A stretch of DNA of 64,000 nucleotides from Didemnitutus sp041906465 (GTDB lineage Bacteria; Verrucomicrobiota; Verrucomicrobiia; Opitutales; Opitutaceae). The stretch is taken from assembly GCA_041906465.1 (NCBI GenBank), contig JAYRJE010000011.1, positions 1 to 64,000 on the forward strand, written 5' to 3'. Both the position numbers and the translations under genes were made by a program. The number at the start of each line of letters is the position of its first letter. The stretch's first letter is position 1. Below the pieces are notes generated by a model. It searched no databases and had not been told where the DNA came from. It saw only the letters and a program-made list of their open reading frames with translations. Shown here piece by piece: positions 10,913 to 20,949 of this stretch.

Positions 10913-12844
10913 ATGTCTCCCCAGACTCGCCTCACCCCGGCATTGATTGGACTTTTGTTGGTCTCGTTTTCCGCGTCGGCGTGCGCGGCGGATTATCCGA
11001 TCCGTCCCGTGCCCTTCACCGCCGTCCGCGTGACGGACGGTTTCTGGAGAGCGAAGCAGGAGACGAATCGCGCGGTCACGGTGCCGTTCGCGCTCGCGCA
11101 ATGCGAGGAGTCGGGTCGGTTGAAGAATTTCGATCTCGCGGCCGAGGTCATGCGCCGGCGCGCCGCGGGGGAGAAGGCGTTGCAGGTGAAGCCGCCGACG
11201 ATCTACCCGTTCGACGACACCGACGCCTACAAGGCCATCGAGGGCGCCGCCTACGTGCTCAGCATGCGGCCTGACCCGGCGCTCGAGGCGACGCTCGACG
11301 GCTGGATTGCGCGCATCGCGGCAGCGCAGGAGCCGGACGGCTATCTCTACACGTTCCGCACGATGCATCCGGACGCACCCGGCCACGAGTGGATCGGGAC
11401 AAAGCGCTGGGAAAAAGACCCGAACCTCAGTCACGAACTCTACAACTGCGGACATCTCTACGAGGCGGGCGTCGCGCATTTTCAGGCGACGGGCAAGCGG
11501 ACGCTGCTCGATGTGTGCTTGAAGAACGCTGAGCTGCTCTGGCGCGATTTTGGCGACGGCCAGCTGCGCATCGCTCCGGGGCACCAGATCGTCGAGATGG
11601 GACTGGTTAAGCTGTATCGCGTGACGGGCGACGCGCGCTGGCTGAAGCTTGCGCAGATATTTCTCGATGCGCGCGGGCCGGGCGGCACTCCCTACAGCCA
11701 GCAACACGCGCTCGTCGTCGACCAGACCGAGGCGGTCGGCCACGCGGTGCGGGCGAACTACATGTATTCCGGCATGGCCGACGTTGCGGCTCTCAGTGGC
11801 GACATGCGCTACAAGCGCGCGATCGAGCGGATTTGGAAAAATGCGACGGGCAAAAAGCTTTATCTCACGGGCGGCGTCGGGGCGCTCGCGAAGGGCGAGG
11901 CCTACGGCGCGGATTACGAGCTGCCGCACGACGGCTACAACGAGACCTGCGCCGCCATCGCGCTGATGCAGTGGGCGCACCGGATGTTCCTGCTCTCCGG
12001 AGAAAGCCGCTACATGGACGTGTTCGAGCGCGTCGCGTTCAACGGATTTCTCAGCGGCGTATCAGCGAGCGGCGATCGCTTCTTCTACCCGAACCCGCTC
12101 GTTTACGACGGTGCGGCGAAGAACAACCACGGTCACGCGGGCCGCGCGCCGTGGTTTGGCTGCGCGTGCTGTCCGCCGAACCTGATGCGCACACTCGCCG
12201 CGCTGACGGGCTATTTCTACGGCGTGAAGGACGATGCGCTCTACGTGAACTTCTACGCGGCGAGCGAGGGCGAGGTCGCGGTTGCCGGCGCGAAGGTGCG
12301 CGTGACGCAGGCGACCGATTATCCCTGGAACGGGCGTGTGAAGCTGACGTTCGCGCCGGAGAAGCCGGTGACGTTCACGCTCAAGCTGCGCATTCCCGGT
12401 TGGGCGCAGGGGCGTCCGGTGCCGTCGGAGCTTTACCGTTACGAGAGTCCGAAGTCGGCCGACTGGTCGGTGCGCTTCGGCCACGAGCGCGCCGCGCTCG
12501 TCGAGTCCGACGGCTACGTCTGGCTCACGCGGGAGTGGCGCGCGGGTGACAGCATCGAAATCGATCTCGCGATGCCGGCGCAGGTCGTCCGCGGCCAGGC
12601 GGCCATCGCGGCGACGGAAGGGCAAGTGGCTTTCGAGCGCGGGCCAGTCGTCTACTGTTTCGAGCCCGCGGATCAACCGATCCCCGTCAGCGTGACGCGT
12701 GCGCCGAAAATCACACCGCAGGCGCGGCCGGATTTGCTCGGCGGCGTGACCGTGCTCGACGTCGACGGCGCGACCGCGGTGCCGTATTTCGCTTGGAACA
12801 ACCGCGGGCTGGCGCCGATGGCGGTGTGGCGGCCGGTGAAGTGA
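10913..12844 (+). CDS. GH127 beta-L-arabinofuranosidase-like glycoside hydrolase, secreted
   Basis: Glycoside hydrolase family 127 (formerly DUF1680) releases beta-L-arabinofuranose from plant glycans. The 643-residue product has a signal peptide (SPQTRLTPALIGLLLVSFSA, cut near ACAAD). The zinc and catalytic residues known from HypBA1 are present: Glu344 and Cys346 in NETCAAIA, and Cys419-Cys420 in GCACCPPN, where one Cys is the nucleophile in the family. A C-terminal beta-sandwich follows. The start was chosen for the signal peptide; an in-frame ATG at 10877 adds 12 residues. It does not look like part of the B12 operon. A strong palindrome follows its stop. Confidence 0.85.
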   Translation: MSPQTRLTPALIGLLLVSFSASACAADYPIRPVPFTAVRVTDGFWRAKQETNRAVTVPFALAQCEESGRLKNFDLAAEVMRRRAAGEKALQVKPPTIYPFDDTDAYKAIEGAAYVLSMRPDPALEATLDGWIARIAAAQEPDGYLYTFRTMHPDAPGHEWIGTKRWEKDPNLSHELYNCGHLYEAGVAHFQATGKRTLLDVCLKNAELLWRDFGDGQLRIAPGHQIVEMGLVKLYRVTGDARWLKLAQIFLDARGPGGTPYSQQHALVVDQTEAVGHAVRANYMYSGMADVAALSGDMRYKRAIERIWKNATGKKLYLTGGVGALAKGEAYGADYELPHDGYNETCAAIALMQWAHRMFLLSGESRYMDVFERVAFNGFLSGVSASGDRFFYPNPLVYDGAAKNNHGHAGRAPWFGCACCPPNLMRTLAALTGYFYGVKDDALYVNFYAASEGEVAVAGAKVRVTQATDYPWNGRVKLTFAPEKPVTFTLKLRIPGWAQGRPVPSELYRYESPKSADWSVRFGHERAALVESDGYVWLTREWRAGDSIEIDLAMPAQVVRGQAAIAATEGQVAFERGPVVYCFEPADQPIPVSVTRAPKITPQARPDLLGGVTVLDVDGATAVPYFAWNNRGLAPMAVWRPVK

Positions 12845-12847
12845 AAT

Positions 12848-12928
12848 TGTAGGGCGGGGTCTCCTGACCCCGCCATGCAGGATTTGGCTCGCCGCGCTCA
12901 CGGCGGGGTCGGGAGACCCCGCCCTACA
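12848..12928. repeat. GTAGGGC palindromic element, 27-nt arms
   Basis: Starts TGTAGGGCGGGGTCTCC and ends GGAGACCCCGCCCTACA. The outer 27-nt arms pair with one mismatch around a 27-nt centre. It lies 3 nt after the GH127 stop and can form a very stable hairpin, so it may also end transcription, although no T-tract follows. Confidence 0.85.
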
Positions 12929-12933
12929 GCTAT

Positions 12934-12958
12934 GCGAGCGGGCGAGACGCCTGCGCTA
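12934..12958. repeat. Half copy of the GTAGCGCAGGC element
   Basis: On the minus strand this reads GTAGCGCAGGCGTCTCGCC, matching the arm of the perfect palindrome at 45969-46025 at its first 11 bases. Only one arm is present. It directly follows the palindrome at 12848-12928. Confidence 0.5.
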
Positions 12959-13019
12959 CTTGGGACTCCGCGCTTGCGGCGCGGACGTTTCGCGGAAGAC
13001 TCCGCGGACTCCGTTGCCT

Positions 13020-14837
13020 ATGATGCACCACGCCGTTCGTTGCCTTCTTGCCTTCGGTTTCACCGCGGTCGCGGCCTGGGCCGCGGATGATAGCTTCCGC
13101 CATGGACAACCCGCGCAATCGCAGCGCTCTGCCGCCGATTACGTGCCGGACTTCGCGGCCTACGCGAAGCCGCAATCGAGTCCGCTGCGCGAACTCGTCG
13201 AGCGCTACAACGCCGACCACCAAGGCCTGCTCGTCATGCACCCGGTGACGAACTCGCCGCTGCAGCTGCGCCGCCTCGGCGATTTTTATCGCGCGTGGCA
13301 GGCGAAGCTCGACGGGATGAATTACGACGCGCTCGACGCCGAGGGCCGGATCGATTGGCACTTGCTGAAAGCCGAGCTGAAATTCCAGCTCGCGCTGCTC
13401 GAACGCCAGCAGAAGCGCATGGAGGAGATCGTGCCGCTTCTGCCGTTCTTCGAGCAGCTGGCGGCCTTGCAGGAAAAGCGTCGCGAATACGCGCGACCCG
13501 ACGGCAAAGCCTCCGCCGCCGCGCTCGCCGATGCGCGGGTGCAACTCGAGGCGGTGCGCAAGGCGCTCGAGGCCGGCCTGGACGACAAACCCGCGGAGAA
13601 CGCGATCAAGCCGAACAAGATCGTGGCGCTGCGCGCGATCAATCAGCTCAACGCGACGGCCAGGGAACTCGCCGATTGGTTCAAACACTACGACGGCTAC
13701 GATCCGGAGTTCGGCTGGTGGACGCGGGAGCCCTACAAGAAGCTCACGGACGCGCTGGACGATTACGCGAAGTTTCTCCGCGAGAAGGTGGTCGGCGCGA
13801 AGCCGGGCGAGGACGAGCCGATCGTCGGCGACCCGATCGGAGCCGAAGGCCTCGCGGTCGATCTCGAGCGCGAGATGATTCTCTACACGCCGGAGCAGCT
13901 GATCGCGATCGCGGAAAAGGAATTCGCGTGGTGCGAGGCCGAGTGGCGCAAAGTCGCACAGGAGCTCGGCTATGGCGACGACTGGAAGAAGGCCCTCGAG
14001 AAGATGAAGGAGAACTACGTCGCGCCCGGCGACCAGCCGCAGATGATCGCGGGTCTGGCGTATGAGGCGGTGGATTTTGTCACGAAGCGCGATCTGCTGA
14101 CCGTGCCGCCGCACATGGTCGACGACTGGACGATGACGATGATGTCGCCCGAGCGGCAGAAGGTGAATCCGTTCTTCCTCGGCGGCGATCGCATCATCGT
14201 GTCGTTCCCCACCGACACCATGGATCACAAGGAGAAGCTCGACAGCCTGCGCGCGAACAACGTCCACCTGTGTCGCGCGACGGTGCACCACGAGCTGATT
14301 CCGGGGCATCACATGCAATTCTGGTATCTCGATCGCTATAATCAGCACCGCCGGACGTTCGACACGCCGTTCTGGATCGAGGGTTGGGCGCTGTGGTGGG
14401 AAATGCACCTGTGGGATCTTGGTTTCCAGCAGAAGCCGCTCGACCGCGCCGGCGCGCTCTTCTGGCGGTCGCATCGCTGCGCGCGCATCATTTTCTCGCT
14501 CAATTTTCACCTCGGCAAATGGACGCCGCAGCAGTGCATCGACTTTCTCGTCGATCGCGTCGGGCACGACCGGCACACCGCGACCGGTGAGGTGCGTCGC
14601 TCCTTCAACGGCGACTACTCGCCGCTCTATCAGGTCGGCTACATGATGGGAGCGATCCAGATTCGCGCGCTCCATGCCGACCTCGTGAAGAGCGGCCAGA
14701 TGCCGGAGAAGGAGTTCCACGACGCGATCATGCGCGGCGGTTCGATGCCGATCGAAATGGTCCGCGCGCACCTGACGGGCACGAAGCTGCCGCGCGATTA
14801 TCGGACGTCGTGGAAGTTTGCCGGTGAAAATCCATGA
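13020..14837 (+). CDS. DUF885 family metallopeptidase-like protein, exported
   Basis: DUF885 proteins are predicted zinc peptidases or hydrolases; their substrates are mostly unknown. The start (ATG at 13020, or the adjacent 13023) gives the signal peptide MMHHAVRCLLAFGFTAVAAW. The predicted zinc site HELIPGHH begins at residue 424, followed downstream by FWIEGWALWWEMHLWD, which supplies the expected glutamate. About 605 residues, the usual size. Its stop overlaps the next small gene as ATGA. Confidence 0.8.
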   Translation: MMHHAVRCLLAFGFTAVAAWAADDSFRHGQPAQSQRSAADYVPDFAAYAKPQSSPLRELVERYNADHQGLLVMHPVTNSPLQLRRLGDFYRAWQAKLDGMNYDALDAEGRIDWHLLKAELKFQLALLERQQKRMEEIVPLLPFFEQLAALQEKRREYARPDGKASAAALADARVQLEAVRKALEAGLDDKPAENAIKPNKIVALRAINQLNATARELADWFKHYDGYDPEFGWWTREPYKKLTDALDDYAKFLREKVVGAKPGEDEPIVGDPIGAEGLAVDLEREMILYTPEQLIAIAEKEFAWCEAEWRKVAQELGYGDDWKKALEKMKENYVAPGDQPQMIAGLAYEAVDFVTKRDLLTVPPHMVDDWTMTMMSPERQKVNPFFLGGDRIIVSFPTDTMDHKEKLDSLRANNVHLCRATVHHELIPGHHMQFWYLDRYNQHRRTFDTPFWIEGWALWWEMHLWDLGFQQKPLDRAGALFWRSHRCARIIFSLNFHLGKWTPQQCIDFLVDRVGHDRHTATGEVRRSFNGDYSPLYQVGYMMGAIQIRALHADLVKSGQMPEKEFHDAIMRGGSMPIEMVRAHLTGTKLPRDYRTSWKFAGENP

Positions 14838-15136
14838 GCAGAGGTAAACGCAGACGCGACACACCGCCCGCCTCCGGATCGCCAGCATCACCGAGTCGAA
14901 TCGGCAAGGTGTTCAGGTGGTTCGTTGTCGTCACCTGCCTCGCGGTGCTGCTCGTGCTGATGTGGTATGCGCGCGGCATCCTGGCTCAGCTGCGGCTGGC
15001 CGGCGAAAACGCCGGAGCTTCCACGCGGCTGCTGACCGGGCTTTTCGTCGTGATGACTTTCGGCGGTTTTGTGGCGGCGGCGCTCTGGGCGGCGTTGAAG
15101 AAGGCGCTCGGCCGCGACGGAGAAAAGAACGGGTAG
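14834..15136 (+). CDS. Small membrane protein, two predicted helices
   Basis: A 100-residue protein with a basic Arg/Lys/Pro-rich N-terminus and two hydrophobic stretches (VFRWFVVVTCLAVLLVLMWY and LTGLFVVMTFGGFVAAALWA), followed by a basic tail. No family is recognised. It overlaps the DUF885 gene by 4 nt, so the two are probably co-expressed. The TAG stop is the TAG of a GTAGGGC repeat that begins here. Confidence 0.65.
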   Translation: MSRGKRRRDTPPASGSPASPSRIGKVFRWFVVVTCLAVLLVLMWYARGILAQLRLAGENAGASTRLLTGLFVVMTFGGFVAAALWAALKKALGRDGEKNG

Positions 15137-15157
15137 GGCGAGCTCCGCATGAGCCGC
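15131..15157. repeat. GTAGGGC half-element supplying a stop codon
   Basis: Begins GGGTAGGGCGAGCTCCGC and overlaps the stop of the preceding gene. Only the left arm is recognisable. It lies between two converging genes. The bases up to 15198 contain no gene. Confidence 0.5.
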
Positions 15158-15198
15158 CGTGCTGGCGACGAAACGAGCCGATTCGTTCGGCGACCGTC

Positions 15199-15930
15199 TT
15201 ACTGGTGCCGCGATTGGTCCGTGTGGAGCGCCGTGAGGTGCGCGAGCAGATCGGCGTCGTCGAGGTCCGTCGCCCAGCCGTAGGCGGCGGCGAGGGCGGT
15301 TTCGATGGCGTCGGAGTCTTCCCCGCGCGCAGCCCGGGCGAGAGCGAAGCGCTGTTCCTCTTGCGCGCGCGAGAGCGCACTGAGCGGGGTGGCGGGCCGC
15401 CATGGGAAGGGGAACGAGCGAAGCGCGGCGAGCAACTCGCCGCAGTGTGCGCACCAGAGTCCGAACGCGTGCGAGGTCAGCACGCCGGCGCTGAAGTCGT
15501 CGTCGCGCGCCCAGACGACGAGCGAATCGTCGGGCAACATGTCGCCCTCGATCCACGCGAAGGCCGGCTCGGTTTCGCGCGCAGGACAGGCGAGGAAGCG
15601 CTCGAGGCGGGCGAGAGCGTTGCGCAGCGCGTCGTCGCGGTGGGGGCTGTGCAGCGGGAGTCGGCTGCGAGCGAGCACGGCGAACGGATCCGCGTAGAGC
15701 TGCGCCTCGGCGACGGTCATGGTGGCGGGGAAATCGATCGCGGTTGTGCGTCGCTCGTTCCCGTCGCAGTCGACGCTGATGAATTCGCGCAGCACGTCCG
15801 TATTCAGTTTGCCGGTCGCGTTGCGCGCGGCGCTCAGTCGTTTCGCTTCGGCCGGCGATACGAGGCGCACGGCTTCGACCTGTTCGCCGTGGAAAGCGAA
15901 CGGGAGGTTCTCGGGCAACGGTGCAGGCAT
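15199..15930 (-). CDS. Hypothetical protein
   Basis: No family is recognised in this 243-residue soluble protein. It begins MPAPLPENLPFAFHGEQVEA and contains a CAHC pair (LWCAHCGELL) and many acidic residues near the C-terminus (GWATDLDDADLLAHL). A longer in-frame start at 15996 would add 22 residues with Cys and Arg; the inner ATG looks more natural. It stands alone, converging with the small membrane protein gene to its left. Confidence 0.55.
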   Translation of the reverse strand: MPAPLPENLPFAFHGEQVEAVRLVSPAEAKRLSAARNATGKLNTDVLREFISVDCDGNERRTTAIDFPATMTVAEAQLYADPFAVLARSRLPLHSPHRDDALRNALARLERFLACPARETEPAFAWIEGDMLPDDSLVVWARDDDFSAGVLTSHAFGLWCAHCGELLAALRSFPFPWRPATPLSALSRAQEEQRFALARAARGEDSDAIETALAAAYGWATDLDDADLLAHLTALHTDQSRHQ

Positions 15931-16096
15931 GCGCAATCCGTGGCCGAACCGCCGCGACTCGCCAAGTGCGCAGTCGCATGAAGCCACGCGGGGCATTGCT
16001 TGGGAGCTCGATGCCGTCCGGAGCGCTAGGTTGGTTTTGACGGGGCGTTGACGGGAATCGGCTTGCTGGGTGCGGCGCGGTGCGGATTCTCGGGCG

Positions 16097-16957
16097 ATGC
16101 GATTCCTGACCCTCGCCGTCGCATTTGCCCTGTGGTTCGCACCGGTGTCGGCGGTCTATTACGGCCAGTCGCGCGCGGAGCTGATCCAGGAGCTGGGCAA
16201 GCCGTCGTCCGAGTTGAAGCGGGGGGCGCGGGAGGTGTTGATCTACAAAAACGGACGCATCGAACTCGAGAACGGCAGGGTGGCGGTCGTGCAGGGCATC
16301 GCGGTCACGGAAGGTCCCGGCGTTGCGCCGACCGCGTCTGAAAAGCCGGCCGGAGCGCAGCCGAGTGAGCAGAAGGTGGAGACGCCAGCGCCGCCGGTCG
16401 TCGCAAAAGATTCCCCGCCGCAGCCTCCGAGTGTTGCCAAGGTGCCGACGAAGAGTGCCGAGCAGCAGATGCAGGAAGCGGACGCGGCCGCGCGAGCGAA
16501 GTTCGAAAAAGAGATCGAGGCCTTGGAGAACCCCAAGGCGCCGCACGAAGGCGAGTTGGGCGAGGGGCCGCCGCGCTGGCTGACATTCGTCGTCGAACTG
16601 GTGATCAAGGCGGTCATGATGCTCGTGGCGCTGTGGCTCACGACGAAGTATTGGAGCGTGGAGATTTCATGGTTCGGCCTCGCGATGGCTGCGATCGCTG
16701 ACACGGTGACGCGCGCGGCGGTGGGGGCGGTGGCGCTGTGGGCGCTGCAAATGGGCACGACGATGTATGCCGATGAGGCGACGGCGGCGATCGTGCTCGT
16801 CGTCGTGCTGCGCAAGGTGAGCTACAACCAGTCGCTCTCGCAGGCGGTGACGATCACGCTCACGTCGAAGACGTTTTCGATCGTGGTCGGGTCCTTCCTG
16901 TCGGTTTTCCTGATGCATACGCTCTTCGGTGGCGGGGGCGGGCTGGTGCCGTTTTGA
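16097..16957 (+). CDS. Exported/membrane hypothetical protein with three C-terminal helices
   Basis: 286 residues. A signal-like N-terminus (MRFLTLAVAFALWFAPVSAV) is followed by YYGQSRAELIQELGKPSSEL and a segment ending ENGRVAVVQGI, which resembles the short SmpA/BamE-like fold where a GxP motif precedes a strand. A Pro/Ala-rich linker with a charged helix follows. Three hydrophobic helices occupy roughly residues 165-285, ending in a GGGGGLVPF tail. Function unknown; the BamE similarity is only by eye. Confidence 0.6.
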   Translation: MRFLTLAVAFALWFAPVSAVYYGQSRAELIQELGKPSSELKRGAREVLIYKNGRIELENGRVAVVQGIAVTEGPGVAPTASEKPAGAQPSEQKVETPAPPVVAKDSPPQPPSVAKVPTKSAEQQMQEADAAARAKFEKEIEALENPKAPHEGELGEGPPRWLTFVVELVIKAVMMLVALWLTTKYWSVEISWFGLAMAAIADTVTRAAVGAVALWALQMGTTMYADEATAAIVLVVVLRKVSYNQSLSQAVTITLTSKTFSIVVGSFLSVFLMHTLFGGGGGLVPF

Positions 16958-17032
16958 GTCTGCGGTTCAGGCGGCGGGCTCGTGGATGAGAGCAGGACTG
17001 CTCGTTTTTCTGCTTGAGTGCGGTGCCGCGCC

Positions 17033-17058
17033 AGCTACCTTGCGCTGACAAGGTAGCT
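17033..17058. promoter_or_regulatory. Perfect 10-bp inverted repeat upstream of padR, candidate operator
   Basis: AGCTACCTTG and CAAGGTAGCT are exact inverted repeats separated by CGCTGA. The site ends 11 nt before the PadR start codon. PadR regulators usually bind palindromes in their own promoters, so autoregulation is likely; a role as an attenuator hairpin cannot be excluded. Confidence 0.6.
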
Positions 17059-17069
17059 TGTTTTCACGG

Positions 17070-17396
17070 ATGTCGATCGACGAAAAGTTCACCGCCATTC
17101 GCAAGGGACTCCTCGAGTTCCTGGTGTTGAAGATCATCGCGGCGGAGAAGGTTTACGCGGCGGACATCCTCGCGCAGCTCGCCCGGACGGATTTCGCGAC
17201 GCAGGAGGGCACGCTCTATCCGCTGCTGAGCAAGATGCGGCGCGAGGGCCTGCTCGACTACGAGTGGCAGGAGTCGGAGGCGGGCCCGCCGCGAAAATAT
17301 TACGAACTGACGGCGAAGGGCCGCGAGCAGCTCCGCGAGACGCTGGAATACTGGGGCAAGATCAGCGGCACAGTGAAAAATCTCGGACAAAAATGA
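17070..17396 (+). CDS. PadR family transcriptional regulator
   Basis: Winged-helix repressor of the short PadR class (108 residues). Family features: RKGLLEFLVLKIIAAEKVYA for the first helices, EGTLYPLLSKMRREGLLDYE for the recognition helix and wing, then PPRKYYELTAKGREQL and a short C-terminal dimerisation helix. An in-frame ATG at 17058 overlaps the palindrome and is less likely. It is followed 22 nt later by a PspC-domain gene, a common pairing in which the regulator controls an envelope-stress membrane protein. Confidence 0.9.
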   Translation: MSIDEKFTAIRKGLLEFLVLKIIAAEKVYAADILAQLARTDFATQEGTLYPLLSKMRREGLLDYEWQESEAGPPRKYYELTAKGREQLRETLEYWGKISGTVKNLGQK

Positions 17397-17418
17397 ACGG
17401 CCTGCGGGCCCTCTTCCC

Positions 17419-18573
17419 ATGAACAAGGTGATCACGATCAATCTCGGCGGCACGGCCTACCAGCTCGAGGAAACGGGCTACGATGCGTTGCGCGCCTATC
17501 TCGAGGCGGCGGGGGAGCGGTTGCGGCACAATCCGGACCGCGAAGAAATCCTGTCCGACATCGAGGCTTCGATCGGCGAGAAGTTCCGCGGGCGATTGAA
17601 CGCCCACAAGAACGTCGTCACGGCGGCGGAGGTGGCGGCGGTGCTCGCGGAGATGGGGCCGATCGAGGACGACATGGCGGCGGGCGATCGTGCCGCTGGC
17701 GCAGCCCGCGAGGCGAAGCCGGATCGCGAAGAGCCGCGCACGGCCGGTGGCGGCGGGGCTGGTCCGGTGAAGCGCCTTTACCGCATCTACGATGGCGCGA
17801 TGATCTCGGGCGTCTGCAACGGACTCGGTGCCTACTTTGGCATCGACCCGACGATTATTCGTGTGCTGTTCGTGCTATTGGCGCTCGGTTGGGGGGCGGG
17901 CGTCATCGCCTATCTCGTCCTGGTGGTCGTAGTGCCGGTGGCGAAATCGCCGGAGGAAAAGGCGGCGTCGACGGGCGAGCCGTTCACGGCGCAGGAATTC
18001 ATCAAGCGCGCACGGGCCGGCTACTACGAGGCGATGCGCGAGTTTCACGACGATGACGCGCGGCGCGAATGGAAGCGGCGCTTCCGCGAGCAAATGCGCG
18101 GTTGGCGGAGGTCATTTAGGCATGAGATGCGTGCTCACGCCACTTGCGGCGGCACGATGTCACCGCCGCCGCCGTTTGCCCTGCCGTTCATCTCGACAAT
18201 GCACGGACTGCTGGCGGTGCTGATGCTGTGCGCGATGGTGACGTTGCTGGCGACGGGCAAGATGCTCGGCGCGGCGCTGCCCGCAAATTTGCCGGTGTGG
18301 CTCGCGGTGCTGCTGGTGCTGTTCGTTTATGGCATGGTGTCGTGGCCGTTGAAAGCCGCGCGGCGGGCGTTTTATCACGGCGCGTTTTCGGGACCGCCGT
18401 GGACGTGGTCCGCGGCGCTGGCGATCGATTGGGTGATCTGGCTGGCGGTGGTGGCGTTGGTGTTGTGGCTCGCGTTCCAGCACCTGCCGACGCTGCAGGA
18501 CGCCCTGCATAACGTGCCAGATGTCGCGCGCGACGCGGCGCAGAGCATCCGGACTTGGTGGAACAGCTGGTGA
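17419..18573 (+). CDS. PspC-domain membrane protein
   Basis: 384 residues. The N-terminal cytoplasmic part (residues 1-95) begins with MNKVITINLGGTAYQLEETG and contains the conserved DIEASIGEKF segment typical of PadR-linked PspC proteins. The PspC domain follows at about 115-170 (RLYRIYDGAMISGVCNGLGA). Further hydrophobic helices occupy the C-terminal half. Proposed role: inner-membrane stress sensor or stabiliser controlled by the adjacent PadR. GTGA overlap with the next gene. Confidence 0.85.
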   Translation: MNKVITINLGGTAYQLEETGYDALRAYLEAAGERLRHNPDREEILSDIEASIGEKFRGRLNAHKNVVTAAEVAAVLAEMGPIEDDMAAGDRAAGAAREAKPDREEPRTAGGGGAGPVKRLYRIYDGAMISGVCNGLGAYFGIDPTIIRVLFVLLALGWGAGVIAYLVLVVVVPVAKSPEEKAASTGEPFTAQEFIKRARAGYYEAMREFHDDDARREWKRRFREQMRGWRRSFRHEMRAHATCGGTMSPPPPFALPFISTMHGLLAVLMLCAMVTLLATGKMLGAALPANLPVWLAVLLVLFVYGMVSWPLKAARRAFYHGAFSGPPWTWSAALAIDWVIWLAVVALVLWLAFQHLPTLQDALHNVPDVARDAAQSIRTWWNSW

Positions 18574-18779
18574 AGACGAACGAATTCGACGAACCGGGCC
18601 TGGCCGAGTCGACCGCCGTGGGGCGACTGCAGCGTTTTCGCGGCGAGCTGGCCGACTTGGCCTTCACGCTGGAGAAGCGCGGGCGCCTTGAGACCGCGGA
18701 CGTCGTGAACGCGATTGCGGCCCGGGTGTCCGAGATTGAGTGGGAGCTGGCGGCCGTGACGCCGCCCAATCGCGCATGA
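18570..18779 (+). CDS. Small hypothetical protein of the pspC operon
   Basis: 69 residues from a GTG that overlaps the pspC stop (GTGA); an in-frame TTG at 18555 is an alternative. The product is soluble and helical, with an amphipathic run (GRLQRFRGELADLAFTLEKR) that may form a coiled coil. No family is recognised. The overlaps on both sides suggest translation coupled to pspC. Confidence 0.6.
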   Translation: MKTNEFDEPGLAESTAVGRLQRFRGELADLAFTLEKRGRLETADVVNAIAARVSEIEWELAAVTPPNRA

Positions 18780-18847
18780 TCGCCGCCGTCATCGTTCTCG
18801 CGGCGTTGATGTTGCTCGTCGCCACCGATCAGGGAGACGGCGGCTGA
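18776..18847 (+). CDS. 23-residue single-helix peptide
   Basis: The ATG overlaps the previous stop as ATGA and opens a 23-codon frame. The product is almost wholly a membrane helix (MIAAVIVLAALMLLVATDQG) with a short acidic tail. It ends 11 nt before the converging recQ stop. Its position and composition support a real tiny membrane protein, but no homolog can be named. Confidence 0.4.
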   Translation: MIAAVIVLAALMLLVATDQGDGG

Positions 18848-18858
18848 CGCGGCGCGCG

Positions 18859-20688
<1,830 letters not shown>

Positions 20689-20838
20689 AAACTATTCAGA
20701 GTGCGTGACGGCCCGTGCGGCGATCAAGCGCGGAGGCGCTCGTGAGGGCGAGAAAATATCCGTGTGAAGATCGCGATGGCGGCAGGTGGCGACGACGCAA
20801 TCACCGCGGCTTTATCCGCACTCGTGTTCTGCCGTGGG

Positions 20839-20869
20839 CGGCATTGTCACGTATTACGTGACAATGCCG
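20839..20869. promoter_or_regulatory. Perfect 31-nt palindrome (15-bp arms), copy 1
   Basis: The left arm is CGGCATTGTCACGTA, the centre is a single T, and the right arm is its exact complement. The core ATTGTCACGTA...TACGTGACAAT recurs at 20899-20921. No T-tract follows, and the one-base centre makes an RNA hairpin awkward, so a dimeric DNA-binding protein site is more likely than a terminator. Confidence 0.65.
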
Positions 20870-20898
20870 GTTGGCGTCCGCGAGTGATCCGGGGCGGG

Positions 20899-20921
20899 AT
20901 TGTCACGTATTACGTGACAAT
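20899..20921. promoter_or_regulatory. Perfect 23-nt palindrome (11-bp arms), copy 2
   Basis: Its 23 bases are identical to the core of the palindrome at 20839-20869. The two centres are 56 bp apart. The pair lies in the 20689-22104 interval upstream of recQ, just beyond the 3' end of the AlkZ-like gene. No regulator gene is adjacent. Confidence 0.65.
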
Positions 20922-20949
20922 TGCGGCGGGCGGGGACGAGCGCGGGGCT

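Noticed and set aside
20839..20921. The twin palindromes as transcription terminators
   Set aside because: The centre is one base, no T-tract follows in either direction, and two identical copies 56 bp apart fit protein binding better.
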